Source of the DNA: Methanocorpusculum sp. MCE
Lineage (GTDB): Archaea; Halobacteriota; Methanomicrobia; Methanomicrobiales; Methanocorpusculaceae
Direction of reading: 5' to 3'
NCBI GenBank assembly: GCA_003315675.1
Contig: NIZU01000064.1
Coordinates: 1 to 12,724, forward strand
DNA length: 12,724 nucleotides
Of this stretch, positions 6,753-12,724 are shown in pieces. The notes beneath the pieces are model-generated. The model saw nothing but the letters and a program-made list of their open reading frames with translations. It had not been told where the DNA came from and did no database searches. The first letter of the stretch is position 1; each line of letters starts with the position of its first letter. A program made the position numbers and the translations under genes.

Positions 6753-7628
6753 ATGATGCAAAAGAAAACAACACTGATCGTAGTCACCGGGCTTGTCCTT
6801 ATACTTCTTCTCTTTTCCGCAGGATGCACGACGCAGTCGTCGGAACCTGCAAAAGAGATCAGTATAGGATACGTCACGTGGGACTGTGCTATCGCCAGTA
6901 CAAATGTGATGAAGCAGGTATTCGAAAAAGCGGGTTATGATGTAACCCTGGTCGCAGTCGATGCAGGCCCGCTCTTCCAGGCACTTGCCGAAGGAGATGT
7001 CGATTTTACGACGACCGGATGGCTGCCGTATACGCATGAATGTTACTGGAACACCTATGGTGACCGGATCGATTACGTTAATGAGAACATCAAAGGCGCA
7101 GCACGCATCGGTCTTGTTGTCCCGTCGTATGTGACGATCGATTCGATCGACGAGTTAAACAGCGTTTCCGATAAGTTCGGCAACAGAATCGTTGGTGTCG
7201 AGCCGGGAGCGGGTATTACGTCCCGAACCGAACAGGCAATCGATGAGTATGGCCTGGACTATACGCTTATCACCAGCAGCAGTGCAGGTATGGCGGCCGA
7301 ACTCGGTTCAGCAATCAGCAAGAATGAGTGGATCGTTGTAACCGGATGGTCCCCGCACTGGAAGTTTAGCCGGTACGATCTCAAGTTCCTTGAGGATCTA
7401 AAGGGTGTATAGGGCGGAGCTGAGGACATCGTGACGCTTGCACGTCTTGGTCTTAAGACCGATGATCCAAAAGCATATGGTATTCTCAGCAGATTCCAGT
7501 GGACCACTGAAGATATCACCTCGGTCATGAATGCTATCGCAGGCGGTATGTCCGAGAAGGATGCTGCTAAGGCATGGGTCGACGCACACCCTGATATGGT
7601 TGCTTACTGGATCAGCGGCACGACCTAA
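6753..7628 (+). pseudogene. opuAC: Glycine betaine/proline-binding lipoprotein, interrupted by in-frame TAG at 7410-7412
   Basis: The frame from ATG 6753 to TAA 7626-7628 is 291 codons, normal for the OpuAC/ProX family (PF04069), with TAG at codon 220. A lipoprotein signal is clear: K4-K5, a hydrophobic core, lipobox F-S-A-G-C with Cys25. The mature part opens with I-S-I-G-Y-V-T-W-D-C-A, followed by the hallmarks T-G-W-L-P-Y-T-H and V-V-T-G-W-S-P-H-W; these tryptophans build the aromatic cage for the quaternary ammonium group. The TAG sits in F-L-E-D-L-K-G-V-(stop)-G-G-A-E-D-I, where relatives in my memory have Tyr, so TAT or TAC to TAG is the simplest explanation. The 71 residues beyond stay in frame and look normal (A-R-L-G-L, D-A-A-K-A-W-V, ending M-V-A-Y-W-I). 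A 219-residue product would lack the end of the fold. ATG 6756 is an equal start candidate. Confidence 0.85.
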
Positions 7629-7673
7629 TTCCCTTTTTTTCTAACCCGAAATCATTTCTGAAAAAAATACTGC

Positions 7674-7691
7674 ATACACCGGATGGTGTAT
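7674..7691. terminator. Bidirectional terminator between opuAC and the symporter
   Basis: ATACACC (7674-7680) and GGTGTAT (7685-7691) form a perfect 7-bp stem with a GGAT loop. An A-run lies upstream (7661-7667) and another downstream (7699-7705), so it can serve the minus-strand symporter. T-runs at 7634-7640 serve the plus-strand importer. The position between convergent genes fits. Confidence 0.6.
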
Positions 7692-7711
7692 ACTCATTAA
7701 AAAAAGGGTTT

Positions 7712-9292
7712 TCAGATCAGTTTCGTCTGATCCTCATGAGTAATTCTCTTTTTGTCCAAGGGGATCAGGACAAAAAGTACTGTCACCGAGAGTACTACTC
7801 CGACAACCAGCGGGTCGAGATAACACCACGGTGAGCCGACCAGAGAGTCGACGCCGAACAATGCATGACAAATCCCAAGCATCTTGGATTCGGCCGTGTG
7901 ACAGAAGACCGCCCAAAGAAGCCAGCCGCCGGCACCAACCGCCACACTCCATTTCGCAGCAAGATAGGAAGGATTCTTTGCAGTGAGTCCGTGAACAAAC
8001 GCCGGAAGAAGGGCGGCAGTGCATAACCCCATGAACATGGCAGTCGCCCGTGCAATGATACTTCCCGGCATCATTACAGCGAGAATGATACTGACGATCA
8101 TCATGACCATAATACCTATCTGATTCGCTCTGATAGAGTAACGAACACCCCTCATTCTCGCAAAGATATCCCCGCCGAGCGTGGTTCCCATAGTATGAAG
8201 AAGAGATGAAAGTGTCGACATGGCCGCTGAAAGCAGCGTCAGCATAAAGATAATGACGAACAATTCGGGCATTGCCGAGTTGATATAGAGCGGAATGATC
8301 AGATCTGCATTTCCGCCTGCTGCCTCGATTGCCAGCATGCCGAGCTTATCCATGAAATATACATTCGTCAGCGGTCCGACCGTGAACGCTACGCCCGTCA
8401 TCATCACAATGAAGAGAGCACCGATTGGAATTGCCCGGTTCAGGGACTTTCCGTCTTTTGCCGTCATGAACCTGACCGCGAGCTGAGGCTGGGCGAGAAC
8501 CCCCACGCCAACGCCGAGAACGAGGGTCGTAATAACGGTCATCCAGATCGGAGAGCCGAACTCCGGCATTGAAGTCCATCCGGTCATTCCCATTAAGGAG
8601 AGCGTGCTTGGCACAAGACCGCTCATAGATTCTAATGAACTGTGCGCTGCCGTCACTCCGCCAAGATATATATAGGTCAGAACAAGCAGGATGCCCATGC
8701 CGACAAGCATAATCGCTCCCTGTACCGCATCTGTGTACATAACGGCCATCAGACCGCCGATGACGACATAAAGCGCGACAACACCGGCAAATCCGAGCAG
8801 GGCCGTGAGGTATGGGATTCCAAGCGTCGTTTCAATAAAGCGTGCTCCGCCTATCAGACCGGCCGCCGTATACAGGGGCATAGCCGCGACGAAAATCGCG
8901 CCGGTTGCATAGATGATCTTCTTCGATCCGTACATCTTGCCGAGGAGTTCGGGATACGTCAGGGCCCCAAGATCTTTTCCGATCCGTCTGATCCGTTTTC
9001 CCATACAGATGAACGCAATGATAACCCCAACGACGATACACAACACGGTCAGCCACATCAGACTCATCCCGTATTGAGCCGACGTCCCGCCAAACCCGAT
9101 GATAGCGGATGTGCTGATGAACGTTGCGCCGTAGGATAGGGCAATTATAGCCGGATGCGTATTTCGTCCGGCAACCATGTAGTCTTCTACTTTTTTTGTT
9201 CGTCTATATCCGTAATATCCGATACCTATGATCATCACAAGGTAGAATGCGACGATGCCGATTGTCAGCTCAGTGCTCACCGTCATCATCAT
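7712..9292 (-). CDS. Sodium:solute symporter (SSS family)
   Basis: An intact membrane protein of about 526 residues with some 12-13 hydrophobic segments. Family features: the first helix followed by Y-G-Y-R-R-T-K-K-V-E-D-Y-M-V-A-G-R, then A-T-F-I-S-T-S-A-I-I-G-F-G-G, the segment G-G-L-M-A-V-M-Y-T-D-A-V-Q-G that marks the SSS family, and L-L-S-A-A-M-S-T-L-S-S-L-L-H near the second sodium site. It imports a solute with Na+. Substrate cannot be read from sequence; proline, pantothenate, short carboxylates and betaine are all carried by relatives. The frame opens at GTG 9295, followed by three ATG codons (9292, 9289, 9286); an AAGGA a few bases upstream suits the ATGs. It overlaps the accessory protein gene upstream by about 20 bases, so translation is probably coupled. 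It converges with the betaine importer. Confidence 0.93.
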   Translation of the reverse strand: MMMTVSTELTIGIVAFYLVMIIGIGYYGYRRTKKVEDYMVAGRNTHPAIIALSYGATFISTSAIIGFGGTSAQYGMSLMWLTVLCIVVGVIIAFICMGKRIRRIGKDLGALTYPELLGKMYGSKKIIYATGAIFVAAMPLYTAAGLIGGARFIETTLGIPYLTALLGFAGVVALYVVIGGLMAVMYTDAVQGAIMLVGMGILLVLTYIYLGGVTAAHSSLESMSGLVPSTLSLMGMTGWTSMPEFGSPIWMTVITTLVLGVGVGVLAQPQLAVRFMTAKDGKSLNRAIPIGALFIVMMTGVAFTVGPLTNVYFMDKLGMLAIEAAGGNADLIIPLYINSAMPELFVIIFMLTLLSAAMSTLSSLLHTMGTTLGGDIFARMRGVRYSIRANQIGIMVMMIVSIILAVMMPGSIIARATAMFMGLCTAALLPAFVHGLTAKNPSYLAAKWSVAVGAGGWLLWAVFCHTAESKMLGICHALFGVDSLVGSPWCYLDPLVVGVVLSVTVLFVLIPLDKKRITHEDQTKLI

Positions 9293-9398
9293 CACTGTCC
9301 TTGTTCCAATTTATGTATCCGTAGATTCCGCAGAATAGCAGTGCTATCAAGCAGATGAGGTATGTCATCCATACCCACGGGTCACTGATGCCTAACAT
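9270..9398 (-). CDS. Symporter small accessory protein, 42 residues
   Basis: ATG at 9398 (minus strand) opens a 42-residue frame ending with TGA at 9270-9272. It begins M-L-G-I-S-D-P-W-V-W, has one transmembrane helix (about residues 10-29, T-Y-L-I-C-L-I-A-L-L-F-C-G-I-Y-G), then I-N-W-N-K and an acidic tail D-S-D-D-D-D-G-E-H. This layout (D-P-W motif, single helix, I-N-W-N, charged tail) matches my memory of the small accessory proteins encoded next to SSS symporters in methanogens. It is comparable in arrangement to YjcH with ActP or YhdT with PanF. AGGTGA (9405-9410) provides a ribosome binding site six bases before the start. Its end overlaps the symporter start, whose ATG repeats are read here as the Asp codons. 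It probably binds and stabilises or tunes the symporter. The gene is short but well supported by position and motif. Confidence 0.85.
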   Translation of the reverse strand: MLGISDPWVWMTYLICLIALLFCGIYGYINWNKDSDDDDGEH

Positions 9399-9466
9399 AG
9401 AAATTCACCTAGTTTTGGGTGATTCGGACGTTTTCGACACCATACGGTCGCTGTATTGGATCAAGC

Positions 9467-9503
9467 GGAGAACCACCATACGCGAACGTAACGGTGGTTC
9501 TCC
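9467..9503. ncRNA. Stable hairpin, candidate leader RNA of the symporter operon
   Basis: GGAGAACCACC (9467-9477) and GGTGGTTCTCC (9493-9503) pair perfectly over 11 bases around a 15-base loop. It is not followed by a T run on either strand, so it is not a simple terminator. On the minus strand it lies about 70 bases before the accessory protein start. It could be a cis-acting RNA element or a large operator; no known riboswitch class is recognised. Confidence 0.4.
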
Positions 9504-9531
9504 TATCTAAAGAAGAAAAAGAAAACGTGGA

Positions 9532-9576
9532 ACGTAGATAGAATGCCGCATGAATTACTCGTGCGTTCTACGTCCA
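9532..9576. repeat. Imperfect inverted repeat
   Basis: ACGTAGA (9532-9538) and TCTACGT (9568-9574) are perfect inverted copies. The inner bases (AATGC-GCA-GA against the reverse complement AACGCACGA) extend the pairing with mismatches. It adjoins the 11-bp hairpin and lies within the same presumed leader. Confidence 0.4.
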
Positions 9577-9607
9577 TGAGAATAGTTCACATGGTTTGAG
9601 TTTTACC

Positions 9608-9616
9608 TATAAATAA
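9608..9616 (+). promoter_or_regulatory. TATA box of the metal-efflux operon, possibly shared
   Basis: TATAAATAA is the best archaeal TATA-like match in this gap. Transcription would start near 9635-9640 and give a leader of about 110 bases. The reverse complement (TTATTTATA) is also TATA-like, so the same element might serve the divergent symporter operon. Confidence 0.5.
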
Positions 9617-9747
9617 TCAGCACATTGCCGGAGTTAATGAAATATCAATCACTCATCCGGTTTCCTGCAGGAAAATACCTGTTTTCCGACTCACTTTTTG
9701 CTTAATGTTCCCAGAAATCCAACGAAGAGATGTATTTGGAGACTGTT

Positions 9748-9966
9748 ATGAAAAAGAGTTTCAAACTGGAAAATCTTGAATGCGCACATTGTGCAGCTGT
9801 TATGGAGAACGGAATCAGAAAAATCGACGGCGTACATGAGGCAAGTATTAGCTTTATGACCAGACGGCTTATTATCGATGCGGATGATAAGCGATTTCCC
9901 GATATCCTCAAAGAAGCTTCGGTCATCTGCCGACGGGTTGAGCCGGACTGTGTGATTATGGAGTAA
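9748..9966 (+). CDS. Free-standing heavy-metal-associated (HMA) domain protein
   Basis: A 72-residue protein with the HMA ferredoxin-like fold pattern: M-K-K-S-F-K-L-E-N-L-E-C-A-H-C-A as strand 1 and metal loop (C12 and C15), helix M-E-N-G-I-R-K-I-D-G-V, strand E-A-S-I-S-F, and I-I-D-A-D-D. The last part ends in V-I-C-R-R-V-E-P-D-C. The C-x-x-C pair binds soft metal ions. ATG 9748 is chosen because GGAGA (9738-9742) lies five bases before it; ATG 9730 would add six residues without a good ribosome binding site. The P1B ATPase starts 12 bases after the stop and lacks its own HMA domain, so this protein is probably the detached N-terminal metal-binding domain acting as chaperone or regulator. 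The sequence style resembles the N-termini of Firmicutes CadA-like pumps. Confidence 0.9.
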   Translation: MKKSFKLENLECAHCAAVMENGIRKIDGVHEASISFMTRRLIIDADDKRFPDILKEASVICRRVEPDCVIME

Positions 9967-9978
9967 AAAATCCGCTCT

Positions 9979-11859
9979 ATGGCTTTCACTCTAACTAAAA
10001 AACAACGCCGATCCCTGCACCGGATCATAGCAGCGTCGGGTTTCTTTGCTGCGGCCGTTTTGCTCTCCGGAAGCGGGGTCTTTCCCGAATCCTACTCACA
10101 GTATGCTGAGTTTGGGCTGTTTCTCGCCGTTTATCTTGTGATCGGCGGGGATGTTCTTCTGCGTGCCGGCAAAAATATTATCCACGGAAATGTTTTTGAT
10201 GAACATTTTCTGATGTCGATTGCGACGATCGGAGCATTCTGCCTTGGCCAGTATCACGAGGCCGTTGCCGTGATGCTATTTTATCAGGTCGGCGAACTCT
10301 TTCAGAGTTACGCGGTGGAAAAATCCCGCAGATCGATCGCAGAGCTGATGGACATCAGTCCGGACCATGCCTATGTCGAACAGGACAGGAGGATCGTCTC
10401 AGTTGACCCGGGCATCCTGCAGGTCGGAGATCATATCGTGATCAAAGCAGGAGACCGGGTCCCGGTCGACGGGGTGGTGATCGCTGGGTCGTCGGATCTG
10501 GATACAGCGTCGCTCACCGGAGAATCACTGCTCCGCAATGTCGGTGTCGGCGATCAGGTGATCAGTGGATGTATCAACGTTAGCGGCGTGCTTCATGTTC
10601 GGGTAGCAAAGCCGCTGAGCGAATCCACCGTCACGCGTATTCTTGAGCTGGTGGAGAGTGCAGCAGGTAAAAAGGCTAAAACCGAGCAGTTCATCACAAG
10701 ATTTTCCCGGTATTACACACCTGCAGTCGTCCTTGATGCAGTGATTCTTTCCGTGATACCTCCGTTGATTCTCGCCGAGCCGTTTACCATCTGGATAGAG
10801 AGAGCCTTGATCTTTCTCGTTGTCTCCTGTCCGTGCGCCCTCGTTATCTCAATCCCTCTGAGTTTTTTTGGCGGGATCGGGGGGGCTTCGCGATCAGGGA
10901 TACTGATAAATGGAAGCAGTTATCTGGAAGCTTTGTCGAAAACTGATGCGATCGTTTTCGATAAAACAGGCACGCTTACCAACGGGAGTTTTTCCGTTAC
11001 AGAGATACATCCGCTCGGAATTTCTGAAAGAGAACTGCTTGAAATTGCCGCACATGCCGAAGCCTACAGCAGCCATCCGATCGGTGTTTCTTTACGGGCT
11101 GCATATCAGCAGCCTGTCCATACCGGTGATCTGACGGATGTTTTCGAGTGCGCAGGTCATGGTTTTAAGGCTGCCTATCGCGGCCGACGGATTGTGGTTG
11201 GAAACACGGGATTTCTGCAGGAATTGGGGATCAGCACAGGCGATGTTTCCCATGAAGGATCAGTGATTCAGGTTGCCGTTGATGGAAAATATGCCGGATG
11301 GGTAAGGCTTGCCGACACAGTCAAACCTACTGCCGTTCAGGCAGTGGCTGAACTGAAAAAACACGGCGTTCATCGAATCGTTATGCTTACCGGGGATTCT
11401 CCATCAGCAGCGGCCTCAATTGCCGGCAAGCTGGGAATCGACGAGTATTATGCGTCGCTCCTCCCTCAGGATAAAGTCGCGGCAATGGTAAATATTCTGG
11501 CAGAACAGCGGTCAGGAAGAACCGCGGCATTCGTTGGAGACGGCATCAATGATGCTCCGGTCATTATGCGTGCTGATCTCGGGATTGCGATGGGGTCCCT
11601 TGGATCCGATGCGGCGATCGAAGCCGCAGATGTTGTCCTGATGGATGACGATCCAATGAAAATCATATCTGCGGTACATCTCTCACGCAGGACAATGCAT
11701 CTCGTATTCCAGAACATCGTGTCCGCCCTCGGCGTGAAATTTTTCGTGCTGATCCTGGCCGCACTGGGAATTGCGAACATGTGGGAAGCAGTGTTTGCAG
11801 ATGTCGGGGTCGCATTCATTGCGATACTGAATGCGATGAGAACGCTGAAAATCAGATGA
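9979..11859 (+). CDS. cadA: P1B-type heavy-metal ATPase (Zn/Cd/Pb exporter type)
   Basis: An intact 626-residue pump. In order: two early helices, a helix pair after residue 40, actuator T-G-E-S at 180-183, C284-P-C286 in the metal-binding helix, phosphorylation loop D328-K-T-G-T-L-T, the H366-P nucleotide-domain motif, G-D-G-I-N-D-A-P at 520-527, then G-S-x-A-A-I-E-A-A-D. In the last helices, K587 (A-L-G-V-K) and D608 (F-A-D-V-G) occupy the positions that mark the Zn2+/Cd2+/Pb2+ group (P1B-2), as in ZntA. ZntA and CadA are about 100 residues longer because they start with an HMA domain; here that domain is the separate gene just upstream. It exports the metal across the cytoplasmic membrane at the cost of ATP. 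No regulator gene (ArsR or MerR) is adjacent. A weak GGAG lies 15 bases before the start, so translation may depend on coupling. Confidence 0.95.
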   Translation: MAFTLTKKQRRSLHRIIAASGFFAAAVLLSGSGVFPESYSQYAEFGLFLAVYLVIGGDVLLRAGKNIIHGNVFDEHFLMSIATIGAFCLGQYHEAVAVMLFYQVGELFQSYAVEKSRRSIAELMDISPDHAYVEQDRRIVSVDPGILQVGDHIVIKAGDRVPVDGVVIAGSSDLDTASLTGESLLRNVGVGDQVISGCINVSGVLHVRVAKPLSESTVTRILELVESAAGKKAKTEQFITRFSRYYTPAVVLDAVILSVIPPLILAEPFTIWIERALIFLVVSCPCALVISIPLSFFGGIGGASRSGILINGSSYLEALSKTDAIVFDKTGTLTNGSFSVTEIHPLGISERELLEIAAHAEAYSSHPIGVSLRAAYQQPVHTGDLTDVFECAGHGFKAAYRGRRIVVGNTGFLQELGISTGDVSHEGSVIQVAVDGKYAGWVRLADTVKPTAVQAVAELKKHGVHRIVMLTGDSPSAAASIAGKLGIDEYYASLLPQDKVAAMVNILAEQRSGRTAAFVGDGINDAPVIMRADLGIAMGSLGSDAAIEAADVVLMDDDPMKIISAVHLSRRTMHLVFQNIVSALGVKFFVLILAALGIANMWEAVFADVGVAFIAILNAMRTLKIR

Positions 11860-11959
11860 TGACGGAATCATGCGCATCTTCAGAGTGTTTTCCAGACACG
11901 TTGCGATGTATGTGCATATTTCCGGCGCGGCGGGGTCTTTCAAGTCACAAATGGACAAA

Positions 11960-11986
11960 GAGCGCATGTGACGCGCTCCGTTTTTT
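11960..11986 (+). terminator. Hairpin plus T-run terminator of the metal-efflux operon
   Basis: GAGCGC (11960-11965) and GCGCTC (11973-11978) form a 6-bp GC-rich stem with a 7-base loop, followed by TTTTTT at 11981-11986. It lies about 100 bases after the ATPase stop. Confidence 0.75.
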
Positions 11987-12083
11987 CAGGCGGGGACCGA
12001 TTTACGAATTATGTACGATACATGCGCGAAAATTTTACCTAATTATGTAGAAATTTACTGCAATCCACATTTACAGTAATATC

Positions 12084-12108
12084 CAAAAAAAGCTGGAAAA
12101 ATTCCAGC
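12084..12108 (-). terminator. Minus-strand hairpin plus T-run terminator
   Basis: GCTGGAA (12092-12098) and TTCCAGC (12102-12108) pair perfectly around AAA. On the minus strand it is followed by seven T (the A run at 12085-12091). It implies a transcript coming from the right on the minus strand, although the nearest recognised minus-strand gene is the IS transposase about 390 bases away. Confidence 0.6.
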
Positions 12109-12142
12109 ATTACCTGAAATATACATTTTTGACGCTAAAAAA

Positions 12143-12270
12143 TCACACGGCCGGCATGAAGTCGAGAGGGGATGTGACATATTCTATGGAGAATCATCTA
12201 TACCGGCCGCATGAATTATGTCCCTTATCACGGGACCAAGACATCTGACAGGAGGTTTAGAGCCAGCCAT
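12143..12270 (-). CDS. Possible tiny gene of unknown function (28 codons, or about 42 with one repaired base)
   Basis: On the minus strand ATG 12270 opens a 28-codon frame (M-A-G-S-K-P-P-V-R-C-L-G-P-V-I-R-D-I-I-H, then A-A-G-I-D-D-S-P) ending in TAG at 12184-12186. If one base were missing after the Pro codon, it would continue as E-Y-V-T-S-P-L-D-F-M-P-A-V to TGA at 12143-12145, right before a six-T run. Support: protein-like composition, a TATA-like TTTATATC at 12309-12316 placed about 25-30 bases before a short leader, and a clear minus-strand terminator at 12084-12108. Against: it is very short, has no ribosome binding site, and I recognise no family. Chance is a real alternative, as is a non-coding RNA built on the inverted repeat at 12148-12209. 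Confidence 0.3.
12148..12209. repeat. Inverted repeat with nested pairing, possible structured RNA
   Basis: CGGCCGG (12148-12154) and CCGGCCG (12203-12209) pair over 7 GC bases. Inside, GATG (12171-12174) pairs with CATC (12195-12198), and ATTCT (12181-12185) with AGAAT (12190-12194), leaving an ATGG tetraloop. A further hairpin GTCCC/GGGAC lies at 12220-12236. On the minus strand the outer stem is followed by TGTGATTTTTT, like a terminator. It is too short for a tRNA and has no T-loop consensus. Confidence 0.4.
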
Positions 12271-12308
12271 TTTGTAACATTTCTGTAGTTAATCGTAGCA
12301 CTTTATTT

Positions 12309-12316
12309 GATATAAA
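12309..12316 (-). promoter_or_regulatory. TATA-like box facing the possible tiny gene
   Basis: TTTATATC on the minus strand fits the archaeal TATA pattern and would place transcription start near 12280-12285, just before ATGs at 12280 and 12270. The plus-strand reading (TATAAAT, 12311-12317) has nothing recognisable downstream. Confidence 0.3.
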
Positions 12317-12492
12317 TTAATCAGATTCGATCCTCAGTATGTTTACTGGTGGCCCTCAATAAAATAGAGAATATCTATCAACCAATTTTTTAACGCGAAT
12401 CATGATTTATGGAAGATTGGATACATCCCTACCCCCTCACCCCACTCACAAAAAAGAAAAATACTCATTATTCCTTGACGTTTTTTTTTAAT

Positions 12493-12724
12493 TTACACTC
12501 TGTTTTGAATCGTTTTCACCTGATAGATATTATAACAAAATGCAGCCAGCATATTTTTCACTCGTACTCTTTGCAGCGTTGTTACCTTTACCAACCCTGC
12601 ATGAAAGATATTTTTGATCACTGCATAGGGTCTCTCGCCCTTTGATCTCTTCTTACTGATTCTCAGATCTCTCAGTTTATCTCGTATGCCAATGGGATGC
12701 CCTCTCGCTCCCCTTTTCATTGTG
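12493..12724 (-). mobile_element. C-terminal part of an IS transposase (DDE type, IS5-like), cut by the window edge
   Basis: The minus-strand frame is open from the window edge to TAA at 12493-12495, giving about 76 residues. It contains I-S-K-K-R-S-K-G-E-R-P-Y-A-V-I-K and then V-T-T-L-Q-R-V-R-V-K-N-M-L-A-A-F-C-Y-N-I-Y-Q, ending shortly after. This pattern (basic segment, G-E-R-P-x-A-V-I-K, V-T-T-x-Q-R-V, A-A-F-C-x-N-x-Y-Q) is the C-terminus of IS4/IS5-type transposases with the DDE_Tnp_1 domain. The E of G-E-R-P is probably the last acidic residue of the catalytic triad. The rest of the gene and the other terminal repeat lie beyond 12724, so the element's left boundary, expected between about 12320 and 12490, cannot be fixed. 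Whether the copy is intact is unknown. Confidence 0.75.

Larger units (their letters stand above)
9411..9729. promoter_or_regulatory. Divergent intergenic region with structured leader
   Basis: About 330 bases separate the minus-strand symporter pair from the plus-strand metal-efflux pair. It contains an 11-bp perfect hairpin (9467-9503), a second imperfect inverted repeat (around 9532-9576), a 9-base direct repeat CACCATACG (9438-9446 and 9474-9482) and one good TATA box (9608-9616). No coding frame is apparent. Most of the structure lies on the symporter side of the TATA box, so it would be in the leader of the symporter transcript. Confidence 0.5.

Noticed and set aside
8642..9139. 165-codon plus-strand frame
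   Set aside because: It is antisense to the well-supported symporter gene and strongly polar without motifs.
9438..9482. CRISPR-like repeat from the two CACCATACG copies
   Set aside because: There are only two copies of nine bases, and one is part of the hairpin arm; no array spacing is seen.
12148..12209. tRNA gene
   Set aside because: The distance between the 7-bp arms is too short and there is no D-loop or T-loop consensus.
12409..12645. 78-codon plus-strand frame near the window end
   Set aside because: It is antisense to the transposase C-terminus and starts in low-complexity intergenic DNA.

Overview
The window looks like chromosomal DNA of a hydrogenotrophic, formate-using methanogenic archaeon. 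A Methanomicrobiales lineage near Methanocorpusculum is my best guess, made from gene content and protein style and not from any search. Supporting signs are a coenzyme-F420 type FdhA/FdhB pair, an SSS symporter with the tiny accessory protein I associate with methanogens, archaeal TATA-like boxes in AT-rich intergenic DNA, and oligo-T transcript ends.

Layout. Positions 1-327 hold the tail of a NifX/NifB-type Fe-Mo cofactor-domain protein, closed by a hairpin. Positions 652-3065 hold a two-gene formate dehydrogenase-like operon: a short FdhA-like protein and an F420-linked FdhB. Positions 3231-4219 hold an EamA/DMT exporter. Positions 4499-7628 encode a complete glycine betaine/proline ABC importer (ATPase with CBS domains, permease, lipoprotein binding protein). 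It converges on a minus-strand sodium:solute symporter (7712-9292) whose 42-residue accessory protein lies directly upstream and overlaps it (9270-9398). A structured 330-base divergent intergenic region follows. Positions 9748-11859 encode a heavy-metal export pair: a free-standing HMA metallochaperone and a Zn/Cd/Pb-type P1B ATPase without its own HMA domain. Positions 11860-12492 hold terminators, an inverted repeat and a possible tiny minus-strand gene. The window ends in the C-terminal part of an IS transposase on the minus strand.

Together the genes cover formate/F420 electron input, osmolyte uptake (ABC importer, possibly with the SSS symporter) and metal efflux. The most striking feature is that four otherwise well-preserved genes each carry exactly one disabling lesion: an in-frame TGA in fdhA-like, an in-frame TGA in fdhB, a one-base deletion in the DMT gene, and an in-frame TAG in the betaine-binding protein gene. 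A possible loss of the opuAA ATG start (ATA behind an ideal ribosome binding site) would be a fifth. Outside each lesion the frame and conserved residues are intact. This points to sequence error, very recent decay, or recoding. The mix of TGA, TAG and indel, and the use of TGA as a normal stop elsewhere in the window, argue against one genetic-code change.

I did not find a clearly new multi-gene system. The best candidates for something undescribed are the short FdhA-like subunit without an active-site Cys/Sec, the structured leader upstream of the symporter operon, and the small minus-strand gene or RNA at 12143-12280.
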